NCBI GenBank assembly: GCA_023512835.1
Contig: CM042088.1
Location: forward strand, 57,905,579-57,969,578
Direction: 5' to 3'
DNA from: Taxillus chinensis
Taxonomy: Eukaryota > Streptophyta > Magnoliopsida > Santalales > Loranthaceae
Length of the DNA: 64,000 nucleotides
A model generated the notes under the pieces. It had not been told where the DNA came from. It worked only from the letters and a program-made list of their open reading frames with translations, and made no database searches. Made by a program: the position numbers and the translations under genes. Positions 46,275-58,249 of the stretch are shown here, in pieces (position 1 is the stretch's first letter; every line of letters starts with the position of its first letter).

Positions 46275-46616
46275 TAGGGATGGTAATGGAGTGGGTTTAG
46301 AATGGGTCATCCCTATCCCGAACCCATCCCATCTAAGAAAACCATATCCCAAACCCGCCTAAACTCGATTACGCTGACCCGAAACCCGTCCCAATAGGGT
46401 CGGGTCGGGCAGGTACCCGGTAAACCCGCTATATTCCCTTATATATATATGAGTTTGGGACGAGTTATTCCATCCCAAACCCATTATAAATCCTTTTTGG
46501 GTCGGAGATATCTGTCCCAAACTTATCCCAAACCCGATTATACCAATCCCAAACCCGTCCCATTAGAGACGGGGCAGGGCGGGTACCTGGTATCACCCGC
46601 CCCATTGCCATCCCTA
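46275..46616. mobile_element. hAT-type MITE, 342 bp
   Basis: Starts TAGGGATGGTAATGGAG and ends CCCATTGCCATCCCTA. The termini are inverted and of the same family as the 2.9-kb element at 713-3596. The 8-bp flanks TTTACGAT and TTTGCAAT agree at six of eight positions, with two transitions, consistent with an old hAT target duplication. It is GC-rich for this region and has no coding frame. Confidence 0.85.
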
Positions 46617-46888
46617 TTTGCAATCTCTCTTGCAATTTTCGATGGTGTCATTGCAGTGGGTAAGGGGGCTGGGTGGTGGCGGATCGGCCGACAGGGGGCA
46701 TCCGGTGATGTCGTTGTAGCAAGTAGGGGGGACGGAGGTGGGTGGATTGAGGGGGAAGGTCGCGTGCAAGGGGGAGCGTCAAGTCGGAGGGAGAGGGTTG
46801 CATCGGGGATGGAAGAGGTGCACATCAGGGAGGGGGTTACATCGAGGAAGAGGCGCAGGAGGGAGGTGGGTTGCAACAGCAACGGGGG

Positions 46889-46924
<36 letters not shown>

Positions 46925-47438
46925 ATGAATAAAAAATCAGGGGCAAAAAAATAAAAAAGGTTCTGTTATGTAAGGGAACCTTAGTAAACCAAGGAGTGGG
47001 GGAATCAATTTCTCCCTATGTAGGGGTATAAGATTCTCACGAGAATTTTAATCCCTTTTCTATTTTCGTACCAAACACAGAAAAGAAATGTAATCTGATT
47101 CCTTTAATTTCCTTTCCCGCACACCAAACATGCCCTTAATGTTTATATATATTAAGAGAAAAGCAGGAATAAACTCTTAATGTTTGTATCATAAAAGCTT
47201 GAACCAAAATAAATTATGACAACATGGCTTAATTTGTTTTCTTTGATACATAGTTTATAAATACAATTTATTTTATTTATTACATCTTTTTTAAATATCA
47301 AAACGTCTTCTTTATTAAATATTTTCTCAATACCCAAAAATATTTGACTCCATGGGATTAATAAATGGAATACAGACCAACTTTTCTAAATACCCTCAAC
47401 TATTGCTATAAAGGATCCATGTGATTCTACATTTAAGT

Positions 47439-47485
<47 letters not shown>

Positions 47486-48552
47486 TTAAGTTTTGAAAGT
47501 CTAGTAAAACTTCTTATAACTGGAATACGTATCAACGTTTCGATTTTATGGAGGTGTTAATCCTTCATCACACATAATTGTACTCCTTAACCTAGCTTTA
47601 GAAGTGTGAACTTTTCTTTTCTTGCTAACTTTGGTAGTAGGTGTCTAATCACATTCATTTTTTAGTTGGTGACAACTCTAACATATTTTTTTAAAATTTA
47701 TTTTAGTTGAGATCGATCATAATAAGATTCCTTGTACATATGTAAAAGCCAGTGACAAGCTCGAATGAAAATGGGTGATGACAAATGTCACCAAGAGAGT
47801 CTGGTTATTAATTTATGGTTAACTTTTGGCTTTTTTGGTAAAACTTTTAGTCAAGCACATATTCCAAAATTTTTAAGTAACGTCACCTCAATCTTTTGTT
47901 GCATAATTGTTGATCTCTATGAAATAACGCTAGAATTTTTGCAACATTGTCAAGAATACTTGGTGTGTCCCCCGTAAGTCTTGCTTGTATTTGAGTATGC
48001 ATGTCAACAAGAAAACCTTGCTTATGTAAAATAGGAAGATCAATGTATCACCATCTAAAATACAAAGGGTTCTTGTGGTTTTATAACTTTTGTCAACTTG
48101 TTTAAACTTTTCACAAACTTGCAGTTTAACTCTCCCAAGTTTCGATTTTGCTCCACAACTTCATAACTCACGAGTTAGTTAACATAGTTAACTTGTGGTT
48201 TTAAGAACTTTTCCCAATTTTAGTTTTACTTTTAGCAACTTTTGGTTTAACCTTCATTCACCTGACTTATGGTTTAAAACATTTTTTTCAAACCTTATGA
48301 GCTTAAAGTATTCTTTTTTTTTTTTTTTTTGAAAATGATATCCTTTTGGTTCCTAAAAACTTGTCGTTTTATCTTAAAAGACTTTTAAACTTATTATTTG
48401 CTGAAATAGTCTTTGAAATCCTTAAAAGTCATAAAGCTTGATATTTTAGGGCACAAACCTTTTGAATTTTAACGTATTATTGATTTATTCAAAGATGGCT
48501 GGTTTTACAAAAGAAAACTTCTGATTTTACACTTCTATGGTTACTTAGGCTT
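46617..48552. other. Intergenic DNA with microsatellites
   Basis: 46640-46890 is GC- and purine-rich but its frames are low-complexity. (GA)n runs at 46891-46921. The flanks of the hAT MITE (TCATTTGGTATATGAG near 46060 and its loose inverse near 47110) may be the ends of a larger MITE. 47440-47486 is (TA)n(CA)n. 47700-48540 shows no gene. Confidence 0.45.
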
Positions 48553-48566
48553 TGTTGGGTCTCTAA

Positions 48567-50897
48567 TGTCACGCCCCCAAATTCCAGGGAACCCATAACT
48601 AAGAACATGACTTCCCCTTGCCCACACCCGAAAGGTCAAGGGGTTGGTGACTAGCACCAATGGAGACTACACCGCGGGTGCTGTCTCAAATATGCAACCC
48701 TGTACAGTCATACATCAAGGGTAATCCTGTACTTTCCCATATATCATCATGCATACAATGAGTCAAACAGTCATACAAACATCACATCACAAACAGTATG
48801 CAAATACAACTATCCACGGACCCATATCCGGGATACAACACATAAAACAATACATAATATAATACTATATCATACATCAGAGTAGTGGGCGTCCTCCTGG
48901 AAGAAAGTCCTCCACTAGTCTCGGGTCACACCTGAAAAAGGTAAACAGCAAGTAAGGGTGAGCGACAAGCTCAATAGGTGACCCCAACACTTCACATCAT
49001 GCAAACATACAAGTCTATACTACATGCTCTGTGTACTCGTGCACTGTGTAGTGTGCACAATCATCAGGACTCAGCCTGCAACCAAACATCAGGATCCAGC
49101 CTGCCCACATAGGACAGCTTGTCCACGATCCTCTACGGGACCCCAGCTCAGGGCACTCAGCCCAAGCTCCACGAGCTCAACGGCTCAACTCAGGCCTTAG
49201 CCTGTCCCCAGCCACAGTCGCCACACAGGCCTGCCATCGGCGCATATGCCTGCCCCGGCCATAGTGGCCACACAGGCCTTAGCCTCACGGTGAGAACCCA
49301 AACAAGTCACGGAGTCCATGCCCCAATACCTCACACCAACATACTAACATTAGTATGGCATGTCATTCTCAACATTTTCTTTAGAACTGTAGTCAGTCTT
49401 CACAAGTAAATCCTCAATCCTTGATTTATGAAGGAAGTACCCATAGCAGCTATTTTCTTGAAATCAAAAGTCCCGGCATTGGGTTTCCATATCATAAATA
49501 AGATAATCTAATTTTTAAGGATTTTTCTGAGATGTCTAACCCCACTTTCCAAAAAGTCACCATTACGAACTTTTGGGTTTTTTCGAGATTTTACACTAAA
49601 ACCCAATTTTCACATTTTGAAATAGTGGGAATTAATTTTTCTAGTATTTTTCTTTGAATCCGAATAGTGGGTTACAATGTAAATAGTCTAGTACAGTGCA
49701 GTCCAGTATCCAGTTACACTGTTGGAGTTGCGACTCGTAGCTCAGAACCTGCGACTCGTAGCTGCGGAACGGCGACTCGTAGCTGCAGAGTGCGGAACTG
49801 CAGCGCGCCTCGAAGACTCGAAGTGAGACTACGACCTTCGACCTACGAGGCAACGAACTTCGACCCTTCGACTACGAACTACGAACTACGAGGCTACGAA
49901 CTACGACCCTTCGACCCAGAACTTCATGTCTTCGTCATTTCGACCCAGGAACGCACCCAGGGTACTGTTTATCATCGTTTTCACCTGTTCTTCGTCTGAA
50001 ACACGCCCAGAAACTCCCAGACGCTCACTAACACCCCTGTTTCGCAACAAACTACGATATCTACCTCAAAATGCGTCCAGAACGCCTCTAAATCGCGCAA
50101 AAACAACAGAAACACATATAAAATTCCAGATTTCTAGAAATCTAGATCTAAACCCAGATTTCCATGGTTGATTTATCAACCCTCATGAAAAACACAGTTA
50201 ATCAACCCCAAAATCACAGAAACATATATCCACAATGATATAAAATAGTTCTTAACCACAGATCTTATGCTAAACCATTAGATCTAACCCAAAATTGGAT
50301 TTCCCCAAATTCTAGGGTTCATGCTCAATTTCATAAATCATGATAAATTCGTGCAGATCCAAAACAAGAGAGAGATAAGAAGTTCAAGGACACCTACTTG
50401 AAGTGAATCTTTGAGCTCCACGAACCTAAATCGCCCCAAATCGCCAAGGCCTCCAAGCTCTCTCAAGCTCTCTCTCTCTCTCTCTCTCAAACGCACAAAC
50501 GTGATAACGTAAAATGAAATCTCTTTCTTTTCCTGCTAGTTATATTTCTGCCAGCCAACTGACCTAGTCAATAATTGACATTCCAACAAAAAATTTGACC
50601 TCCAAAGCCCCGAACTCCAAATTGAGTCAAACTACAGTCAAAATGCTCGAAATGATGAGCACAACACTAAACTGATATTATCACACGCAAATGACTGCTC
50701 AAACGCAAAGTCAACCAATAAACCCCGAGAAAGTCAACAATCAAGTCAAATGGGACCCCTGACTCAGAATCGGGCCCAAGTACAGTCAAAATATTCACAT
50801 CGACGACTACACTACCATCCAGATAGTTGCATTCTCATAGAATGGCTATCTCTCAAAACTACCCAAATACAAGTTTTTACATATACGAGTCTTTACA
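48567..50897 (-). mobile_element. Solo LTR inside the TRIM, 2.33 kb
   Basis: Sister of the 22584-24766 LTR. It starts TGTCACGCCCCCAAATTCC and ends ACGAGTCTTTACA. The target duplication TCTAA is perfect (48562-48566, 50898-50902) and lies within the TRIM LTR motif TGTTGGGTCTCTAAC. The last ~15 bases are duplicated (AAGTTTTTACA then GAGTCTTTACA). Compared with its sister it has an extra ~95-bp stretch near 48780-48875, and its minisatellite differs. Confidence 0.9.
49715..49920. repeat. Minisatellite-like array in the solo LTR
   Basis: GCGACTCGTAGCTGCGGAAC-type units give way to CTACGAACTACGA units. At the same LTR position the sister copy (23813-23960) has CCGGACTACTGATC units. Confidence 0.7.
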
Positions 50898-51404
50898 TCT
50901 AACCTCCTGCGAGGAGTCTCAAAGAACAATCTCACATCGGTCAGGACGAACATTGAGGTCGTCCTAATGAGGAGGCTCATGTGCACCTTGTCACAATGCA
51001 TTTTAACGGGCTGCGACTCGTTAGAAACAAATCCGTGCGGGTTGCAGCCCATGGGTGGGTACGCGAGTGCCAAAACGGACAATATTGTAATAGTGAGTGC
51101 CCTAGCCTAGGTCCAACAAGTGGTATCAAAGCCATGTCCTCTAGACCGGTAGTGGGATTGGGGGGAGACTGTTGGGTCTCTAACCTCCTACAAGGAGTCT
51201 CAAAGAACAATCCCACATCGGTTAGGACAAACATTGAGGTCGTCCTAATGAGGAGGCTCATGTGTACCTTGTCACAACGAGTTTTAAAGGGTCACAACCC
51301 ATTAAAAACAAATCTGTGCGGGCTACGGCCCATGGGTGGGCGCGCGAGTGCCAAAGCGGACAATATTGTAATAATGAGTGCTCTAGCCTAGGTCCAATAG
51401 GCTT

Positions 51405-51985
51405 GTTGAGGTTTTGATCATTATTTGGATTTGAAACTAATTCCTTATACTTGTGAAACATTTTAAAACTAAGTACAACCAAAGTTCTACTTCCTCTACG
51501 AGTAATGAGTTCACTCCAAGGAGATTACCTTTGAAGTCATTTTCACATGTTTTTTTTGTCTTTTCATTAATTCAACATTAATCTTCTTAATGGTTTAGTT
51601 AAATCTTATTAAGTTTCAACAGTATTCTTAAACCCCATAACTCCTTTTTTTTTGCATTTGTTTGAAGATCTTTTGATGACTGTTGTATTGACTTTAATAA
51701 TATAGGGTTGTCATTTTCATCTTAATGTAAAATATTTATATTGATGAACTTTCTCCAAAAAAAGTTTACTAACATTTTAAAAGGTCTTGCTCTTGAAACC
51801 TTTCTATCAGTCTTTACATGCTTTATAGTTTAAATCTCACTTTCGAACTTTATAGGTCTTGATAATAAAAGTATGTTAGTGAATTTATAAGCATGCTAAC
51901 AAGGTTTTGCCACCATGTTGCTAAGGTATAGGTTATCAAGGAATACGTATTTGTCAAGCGTTGAGTCGTTGTATGAGCTTCACTT
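51405..51985. other. Intergenic DNA, no recognised feature
   Basis: AT-rich, no coding content, between the TRIM and the LINE target duplication. Confidence 0.5.
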
Positions 51986-52000
51986 ACTAAATGAGTCTTG

Positions 52001-52219
52001 GGGGTGACTTTTGAGGGGTGTGAAGCTGCTGTGTCGGATCTGCTTCGCGACATTGAGGCTCGGCATCAAGCGCGCAAGGCTGCTGCACCTTGTAGGCAGC
52101 CTGCGCGCACGGGGCCTAAGTGTTCTCGGGAGCTTCAGGGACTTGCATCTTCGATTAATTATGATGCAAGAGTTTCTCGGCCTTTTCGGGTGGGGCCGGG
52201 GACTGTTTTGGCTGTTTGA
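52001..52219 (+). pseudogene. LINE ORF1 3' end
   Basis: About 73 codons (EGCEAAVSDLLRDIEARHQA, CSRELQGLASSINYDA), a tail of the LINE nucleic-acid-binding ORF1. The rest is missing because the element is 5'-truncated. Confidence 0.55.
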
Positions 52220-52239
52220 GGAGATCATGAGTTATCCCA

Positions 52240-53090
52240 ATGAGTACGAAGCTCTTATCGTGGAACGTGCGAGGGCTGCATGATAGGGTGAAGTGTCTTT
52301 GCCTTAGCAATTTGTTCCAAGAGTGGAAGGCAAACGTTATTTGCCTGCAAGAGACTAAATTGGAGTTTGTGTCGGAGGACCTTGTGCGGCTTTTGTGGCG
52401 AGTTCGCTTTGTGGATTGGATATTTCTTGGGTCTGTGGGGCCCGCAGGGGGCATTCTGTTAATGTGGGATAGCCGTGTTGTTCGCAAACTGGATGATGTC
52501 GTTGGCCAGTTTTCGTTGTCTTGCAAATTTCAGTCGGTTGGGGACCGAAGTGTGTGGATGTTTTCCGGGGTGTATGGTCCTCAGATTGTCAGTGATCATT
52601 GTCTACTGTGGGATGAGCTTGTGGGTTTGCATAGTTGGTGGGGGCTGCCATGGTGTATCAGGGGGGATTTTAATGTGGTGCATTTTCCATCTAAAAGGAC
52701 GGGTTCATTGGGGTTTACTCCATTGATGCTGGGGTTTTCTGACTTTGTTGTTGCCGTCGGTTTGGTGGATCTCCCTTTGGTTAGTGGGGATTATACGTGG
52801 TCCAATAACCACCAGTAGCCTGCTTTCTCTCGGCTTGATCGGTTTTTGGTTTCTGTGGATTGGGCAGGGCGTTTTGTGCATCTCCGTCAGTCGAGGCTTA
52901 GTCATTGGGGTTCTAATCACTTTCCAATTCTCCTGGAGTGTGGTCCTTCGCCTTCGTGTGTTTGTCCATTCCGATTTAAGAACATGTGGCTTTTAGCTAA
53001 TGGTTTTGTGGACGAGTGTAGTCTTGGTGGGCGTCCTATCGTGTTGCCGACACTCCGAGCCACATGCTTGCCTCGAAGTTGAGGTTGTTG
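52240..53090 (+). pseudogene. LINE apurinic-type endonuclease domain
   Basis: Cuts the target DNA in this family. The open part starts MSTKLLSWNVRGLHD. It shows the catalytic and structural motifs CLQETKLE (Glu), GPAGGILLMWD, VYGPQ (Tyr) and IRGDFNVV (Asp, Asn). A TAG stop at 52816-52818 follows the WSNNHQ block. The last motif, usually Ser-Asp-His, reads GSNHFPILLECG (about 52911), with Asn in the Asp position. The remainder to about 53090 carries frame changes. The stop and the altered catalytic Asp argue against activity. Confidence 0.88.
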
Positions 53091-53153
53091 AAGGGGGATT
53101 TGAAACTGTGGATTGCTTCTGTCTTTGGCTAGGTTGGTGTTTGGAAGCACTCT

Positions 53154-55049
53154 TTGATGGCAGATTTGGGCACTCTCGAAGAGTTGGCTTTGCTTCGGCC
53201 TTTATCAGCGGAGGAGAGGGGGCGCCAGGCTACCTTGGCCTCATCCCTGGAGAGGGTGCTTCTAATGGATGAGATCTCTTGGCGGCAGAAATCTCGCTCC
53301 TTGTGGCTGCGTGAGGGTGATAAGAACTCCAAGTTCTTTTACTGCATGGCTAACTCTCATAGGAATGTCAACACCATTAGCTGGCTGCACATTGATGGTG
53401 TTGTCTCTTCCAGTCAGGAGGATATTCGGGAGCATGTTGTGGATTTTTATGAGACTCTTTTTCAGGAGGAGGAGCGTTCCCGTCCTCGTCTTGATGGGCT
53501 TTCTTTTGATGCCCTTTCCGAGGCGGATGTTGGGTGGCTTGATCGGCCGTTTGAGGAGGAGGAGGTGTTGTTCGTGGTGTGCAGGTGCAAGGGGGATAAG
53601 ACCCCTGGTCCGGATGGGTTTCCTTTGGCTTTCTTTCAGCACTATTGGGCTGTGGTGCGGTGTGATGTATTGGGTGTTTGTGCAGAGTTTCAGGAGCATT
53701 GCTATTTTAAGCGTAGCCTTAATGCGACTTTTGTGGCTCTCCTCCCGAAAAAGCCGGGGGCGGAGGCCCTAAAGGATTTTTGGCCTATCAGTTTAGTGGG
53801 GAGCGTGTACAAAATCATTGCTAAGCTCCTCGCTAATCAGTTAAAGTCTGTTTTGGGGAAGCTGATCTCTCCTGCGCAGAGTGCCTTTGTGCCTGGTTGG
53901 TAGATCTTGGATCTGGTTCTCATCGCGAGCGAGTGCCTTGATAGTCACCTCAAGGCTGGCCTTCCAGGGGTCCTGTGTAAGCTTGACTTGGAGAAGGCCT
54001 ATGATCATGTGCATTGGGGGTTTCTCCTCTATGTCCTTCAGCGGTGTGGCTTCTCAGCCAGGTGGCAGCGGTGGATCTCCTTTTGTATTTCCATTGCTCG
54101 ATTTTCAGTTCTTGTTAATGGCCACTCTTGCGGTTTTTTCTCGAGTTCTCGGGGACTAAGACAGGGAGACCCCTTGTCGCTTATGCTGTTTGTTCTTGTT
54201 ATGGAGGGTTTCAGTCGCCTGGTGGGGAAGGTTTCTTTGACTGGTCTTCTTTCTGGTTTTTCGATTGGTGGTCCATGCAGTGGGTCACTCGCAGTGTCTC
54301 ATATGCTTTTTGCTAATGACACTCTTGTGATGTGCGAGGCGGATCCGGGCCATCTTTTTCATATGCGGTCCGTTCTTGTCTAGTTTGAGGCTGTTTCGGG
54401 CCCGCGGATTAACCTCAGCAAATCTGTGATGGTTCCGGTTGGAGAGGTGCCTTCTATGGGGATTCTGGATGATATCTTGGGGTGCTCGACTGCTCAGCTT
54501 CCCCTATTGTATTTAGGGCTTCCCTTGGGGGCGTCCTTTCGGGCTTCTGCTATTTGGGCGCCGGTTCTAGAGCCGATGGAGCGGCGTTTGGCCTCTTGAA
54601 AGCGCCTTTATCTCTCCAAGGGGGGTCATCTTACTTTGATTCGGAGCACCCTTTCCAGCTTGCCGACCTACTTTCTTTCCCTGTTTCCTCTCCCCGCGAT
54701 TGTGGCTTGGCGCATAGTGCGCATCCAGAGGCATTTCTTGTGGGGCTCCATGGTCGGTGTGCCTCGGATCCCTTTGGTTCAGTGGGAGGATATGTGTCGA
54801 CCTCTCTCTTCTGGTGGTTTGGCTCTTCGGAATTTGAGTCGTCTTAACACTGCTCTCCTAGGGAAATGGCTTTGGCGTTTTGGGGCAGAGCGGGGGGCGC
54901 TGTGGCGGGAGGCTATTGACTCCAAGCATGGGGTCTCGTGGTCCCCATGGAATGGGGTTGTGGAAATTCATCCGTCAGGGGTGGGAGTCCTTCTCTTGGT
55001 TTGTGGTGTTCGAGTTGGGGGCTGGGACGACGATCCGTTTCTGGCATGA
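53154..55049 (+). pseudogene. LINE reverse transcriptase
   Basis: Copies the LINE RNA at the nick. Motifs in order: SLWLREGDKNSKFFY (53302), KGDKTPGPDGFPLAFFQ (53590), ALLPKKPGAEALKDFWPISL (53737), a TAG after SAFVPGW (53901-53903), [14 protein letters not shown] (about 53977), [20 protein letters not shown] (about 54151). The catalytic Phe-Ala-Asp-Asp box reads [10 protein letters not shown] (about 54307), with Asn for the first Asp. Further stops are at 54381 and around 54597. The C-terminal part (LSSLPTYFLSLFPLPAIVAW, about 54651) continues to about 55049. Loss of a catalytic Asp and several stops make it dead. Confidence 0.9.
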
Positions 55050-55850
55050 TGTGTGGTGTGGAGAGTCCCCACTTAAGCTCGTGTATCCCGAGTTGTTTCA
55101 TCTTGCACGATCTCCTGAGGCTTTTGTGGCGGATGTTCATTGTCGTCGGGGTACTCATGTAGTGGGAGGTGTTGTTTGTGCGCGCTGCACAAGATTGGGA
55201 GCTGGAGATTTTTTCTTCCTTCTTTGATACCTTGTACTCGGTTCCTTCGGCGCGTCTTGCAGTGGATTGGATGTGCTGACGCCCCTCTCGGGAGCGTGGG
55301 TTCCTGGTTCGGAGTTTTTACTCTGTGCTTTCACCTTCCCACACTGAGAGTTTTCCTTGGCGGAGCATTTGGAAGGCACGGGTGCCCTCTCGGGTGGCCT
55401 TCTTTGCTTTGACTGCTATCTTGGGGAAGATTTTGAATGTGGATCATTTGCGGTGCCGGGGCTTTGTTCTGGTTAGTCGGTGTTACATGTGCAAATCTTC
55501 GTCGGAACATGTAGATCATATTTTCCATTATTGCCCTTATGCCAGGAGTTTGTGGGATATGGTTCTGGGTCTTTTTGGCATCTCGTGGGTGATGCCTTCG
55601 TCTCTTTGAGCGTTGTTTGTCGGGTGGCTGAGCGGTGTGGGGCGGCATTCGGCGGTGTGGCGGGCCGTCCTTATTGCATTCTTTGGAGTATTTGGCGGGA
55701 GCGAAACGCGCGAGTTTTTAAGGATACGGAGCGGCCTGCTGCTGAGCTCTTTTGTATTTTTTTTTCATTCTTTGGGGGATTGGTTGTATGCTTTGGGCAG
55801 GATGTATTATTCTTCCCTTTGGGATGTTGTGGATGATTACTCTTTTTGAT
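55050..55850 (+). pseudogene. LINE C-terminal region with zinc-binding reverse-transcriptase-associated domain
   Basis: The segment SFPWRSIWKARVPSRVAFF (about 55349) and CYMCKSSSEHVDHIFHYC (about 55483) match the zf-RVT domain typical of plant LINEs (C-x2-C, H, H/C pattern). A further block IWRERNARVFKDTE (about 55687), seen at the end of such LINEs, is in another frame. Frameshifts separate these parts. Confidence 0.8.
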
Positions 55851-55960
55851 TGGGTTGTTTTTGTTTTTGTATTCTCGCTTTTTGTGCACTTCTTGTGTGC
55901 GTTTTGATTCTCGTGAATAAATAAATTCTCTTACTTATAAAAAAAACTAAATGAGACTTG

Positions 55961-58239
55961 CGTTTGATGCCACATCATTTGGAGTTAGTATTGGAGTTAA
56001 AACTTTGCTAATGAACTATAACTTTCATTATTGAGACAAAACCTCATTGATGGACTCAAATTCTTACTAGCATGTCCATACTAGGATTGTAAATTATTTA
56101 GCACATTCAATAATTTGCTCGTTAATAGTACTATATAAGCTCAATTTAGTTATTGTATAAGTTCGACTTGACCCGCTCGATTGCATAGACTATGTTATTA
56201 ATCATAAATTTAATATGTATGCAATTAATTAATAATCGAGTGTTATATTTATATCATGTTAATTATGATAATTTATAATCATAATTACAATATTATATGC
56301 GGAGTGATTATATATTATTACATATATGATATATGTAATATAATTATATTTATGAACTATAGTTTATATATGTTACTTACTTTATTGTTTTTCTATTAAT
56401 AATATATTAATAATTATACTATATAAATTATAAAATTAACAAGTAAATAATATAGGTTATCTTTTAAACTTATATTCAATGTAAAATTATTTAACTATAA
56501 AAAAATTAGGCTTTAAAATTAAACGATACACTCGTTTACATACATAGTCCAGTCAATGAAATTGAAATCATGAAATCACGAGAGAATGGCAAAAGTGTTA
56601 AATTAGATTAACAATAACCAATAATTGTTAACCAATCATGACTCATGAGTTTAAATATTATGTAGTGAAAAGTGAATTTTCATGATACTATAAGAATGAT
56701 GAATGATAACATCATGTAATGCAAAACATTTATTTTTGTGATTGATTAGGTGTGAGTCCAACATTTGATTTTTTTAAATACATTTTTTAAGTATAATACT
56801 AAATTTGATTGGATTATAATTATATTAACTAGTTGATAATAACTTTGTTTACCTGATTCAAACTTGTACCCAAAACTTTAGTTAATTACCCTGTTCGTAT
56901 AATTTAATTACAACAATAAAATTAAGACACTTATATTGATCCTAGATCTAAAAATAGATAAATGCAAAATTAGGCCTAACAAGGAAAAGGCAGGCCAACA
57001 AATATTCTCATAGTGCTTTTCTCATGTGATTTTGCATCACTCCTTGAAAAGGAAAAGTTTTAGCAAGGCATAAAAATTTTCTATTTATTTATTTATTTAT
57101 ATTTTAAATAGTATAATCATTTCTATATGAAGCATATATACCGATTACTAAAGTAAAAACCATTGGGAGTATTTTCATCTATTTATTTACATAATGCCCT
57201 CGTGGCAATTGTTGGCTCACCACTGAAGTAAGAATCATAATCGTGTGTGGTGGCCCATCTATGTCCAACCAACCGTTATGGAAACCCAAAACCAATATTT
57301 GGCAACCCCTTCAGTCTTTAAAATTATAATTTAATCAATTTTAGTGGCCCATTATATTGGATAAATAATTTAATAAGATGCCAATATTAGCACATCCCCG
57401 GACATACCCGAAACCACAATCTAAAAAAAGTGCATCTTGTTGGATTTCAACGAAGATACGCGTTATTAAACGTCAGCTCACGCTGACTTTGGTGAGCTCC
57501 ACTGGATATTTAATCCAACCAATTTAGGTTGTATGTATCTCTCTGTACCTATCCATGGAAGGACTATATATATATAAAAATCAAATAAATGATTAAAAAT
57601 AATTTATCACCATTCATTTATGTCTTCTTTTGTTGTGAGCAATCTTTCATTACAGCTTTGTTGTTTTTATTTTTATGAATTCTGAAAATAAATGATTATT
57701 TGGTTTTTTATGATTATTTTTTCAAAGTATTATGTTTTTAAAAAATATGAATTCAAATGAATTTACACAAGTCATAGTTAAATTATATGAGTTTACTTTT
57801 TTTAAAAAATAATTATATTTTTAAAAATAATATCATTTTATTAAATATCTTATTTCTAATTCAACTACATTTCCGATAATTAAAAAAAAAAGTCACTCTA
57901 ATTGCATCACCTAAAAAATGGTTCACAATTTAATATAGGGTTTGAAACTGACAGTATCAATTTGGATAGAGTAAAAAGAAACAATTTAACCTCAGGAGCC
58001 TTCTGTAGGAAAATAATTTTGAAATTTTTAAATACTAATATAAATAAAAGAATAATTTATTTGAAAAAAAAATCAATGAATTCTAGGATGATAGGTTTTT
58101 TTAGGTCAATAATTTTACAAAACTTTTATTCATTACGATATGAACTATTTTTTATTTTTATAATAATATTTCTAGACCCTTTTATCTCTTTATATTTCTA
58201 AAACCTCTTCTAACCCATGAATGCATGGTTTTAAACTAA
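55961..58239. other. AT-rich intergenic DNA
   Basis: No recognised gene. A 99-codon frame at 57902-58201 is lysine- and isoleucine-rich with a hydrophobic end and no family signature, as expected by chance in AT-rich DNA. Confidence 0.5.
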
Positions 58240-58249
58240 TAATTCTATT

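Larger units (their letters stand above)
48553..51399 (+). mobile_element. TRIM, second copy, split by a solo LTR
   Basis: LTR1 is 48553-48566 plus 50898-51118. The interior is 51119-51169 (51 bp). LTR2 is 51170-51399. The flanks carry a perfect target duplication GGCTT (48548-48552, 51400-51404). The interior has the primer-binding site TGGTATCAAAGCC (51121-51133) and purine tract GATTGGGGGGAGAC. LTRs begin TGTTGGGTCTCTAAC; LTR1 ends GGTCCAACA, LTR2 GGTCCAATA. It is the same family and interior length as the 8047-8533 TRIM, but has an extra ~12-bp segment (CTCAAAGAACAA region) in each LTR and more divergence. Confidence 0.9.
52001..55945 (+). mobile_element. L1-type LINE, 5'-truncated, 3.9 kb
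   Basis: Flanked by a 15-bp target duplication ACTAAATGAGTCTTG (51986-52000) and ACTAAATGAGACTTG (55946-55960), one mismatch. It ends in a short A tail (TATAAAAAAA). It starts within the last part of an ORF1-like frame, then has the endonuclease, reverse transcriptase and C-terminal zinc-binding domains of plant L1-clade LINEs. Target duplication of this length and a 3' A tail are standard for target-primed reverse transcription. Frames are broken, so it is inactive. Confidence 0.93.

Noticed and set aside
46449..46928. 159-codon frame covering the hAT MITE end and a GA run
   Set aside because: Crosses a transposon boundary and ends in an Arg-Glu repeat from (GA)n; not a protein gene.
50846..51391. 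Frames of 94-136 codons in the second TRIM
   Set aside because: They repeat because they read the two TRIM LTRs; non-coding by family.
57902..58201. 99-codon frame with hydrophobic C-terminus
   Set aside because: Lys/Ile/Phe-rich translation typical of AT-rich intergenic DNA, with no family signature.
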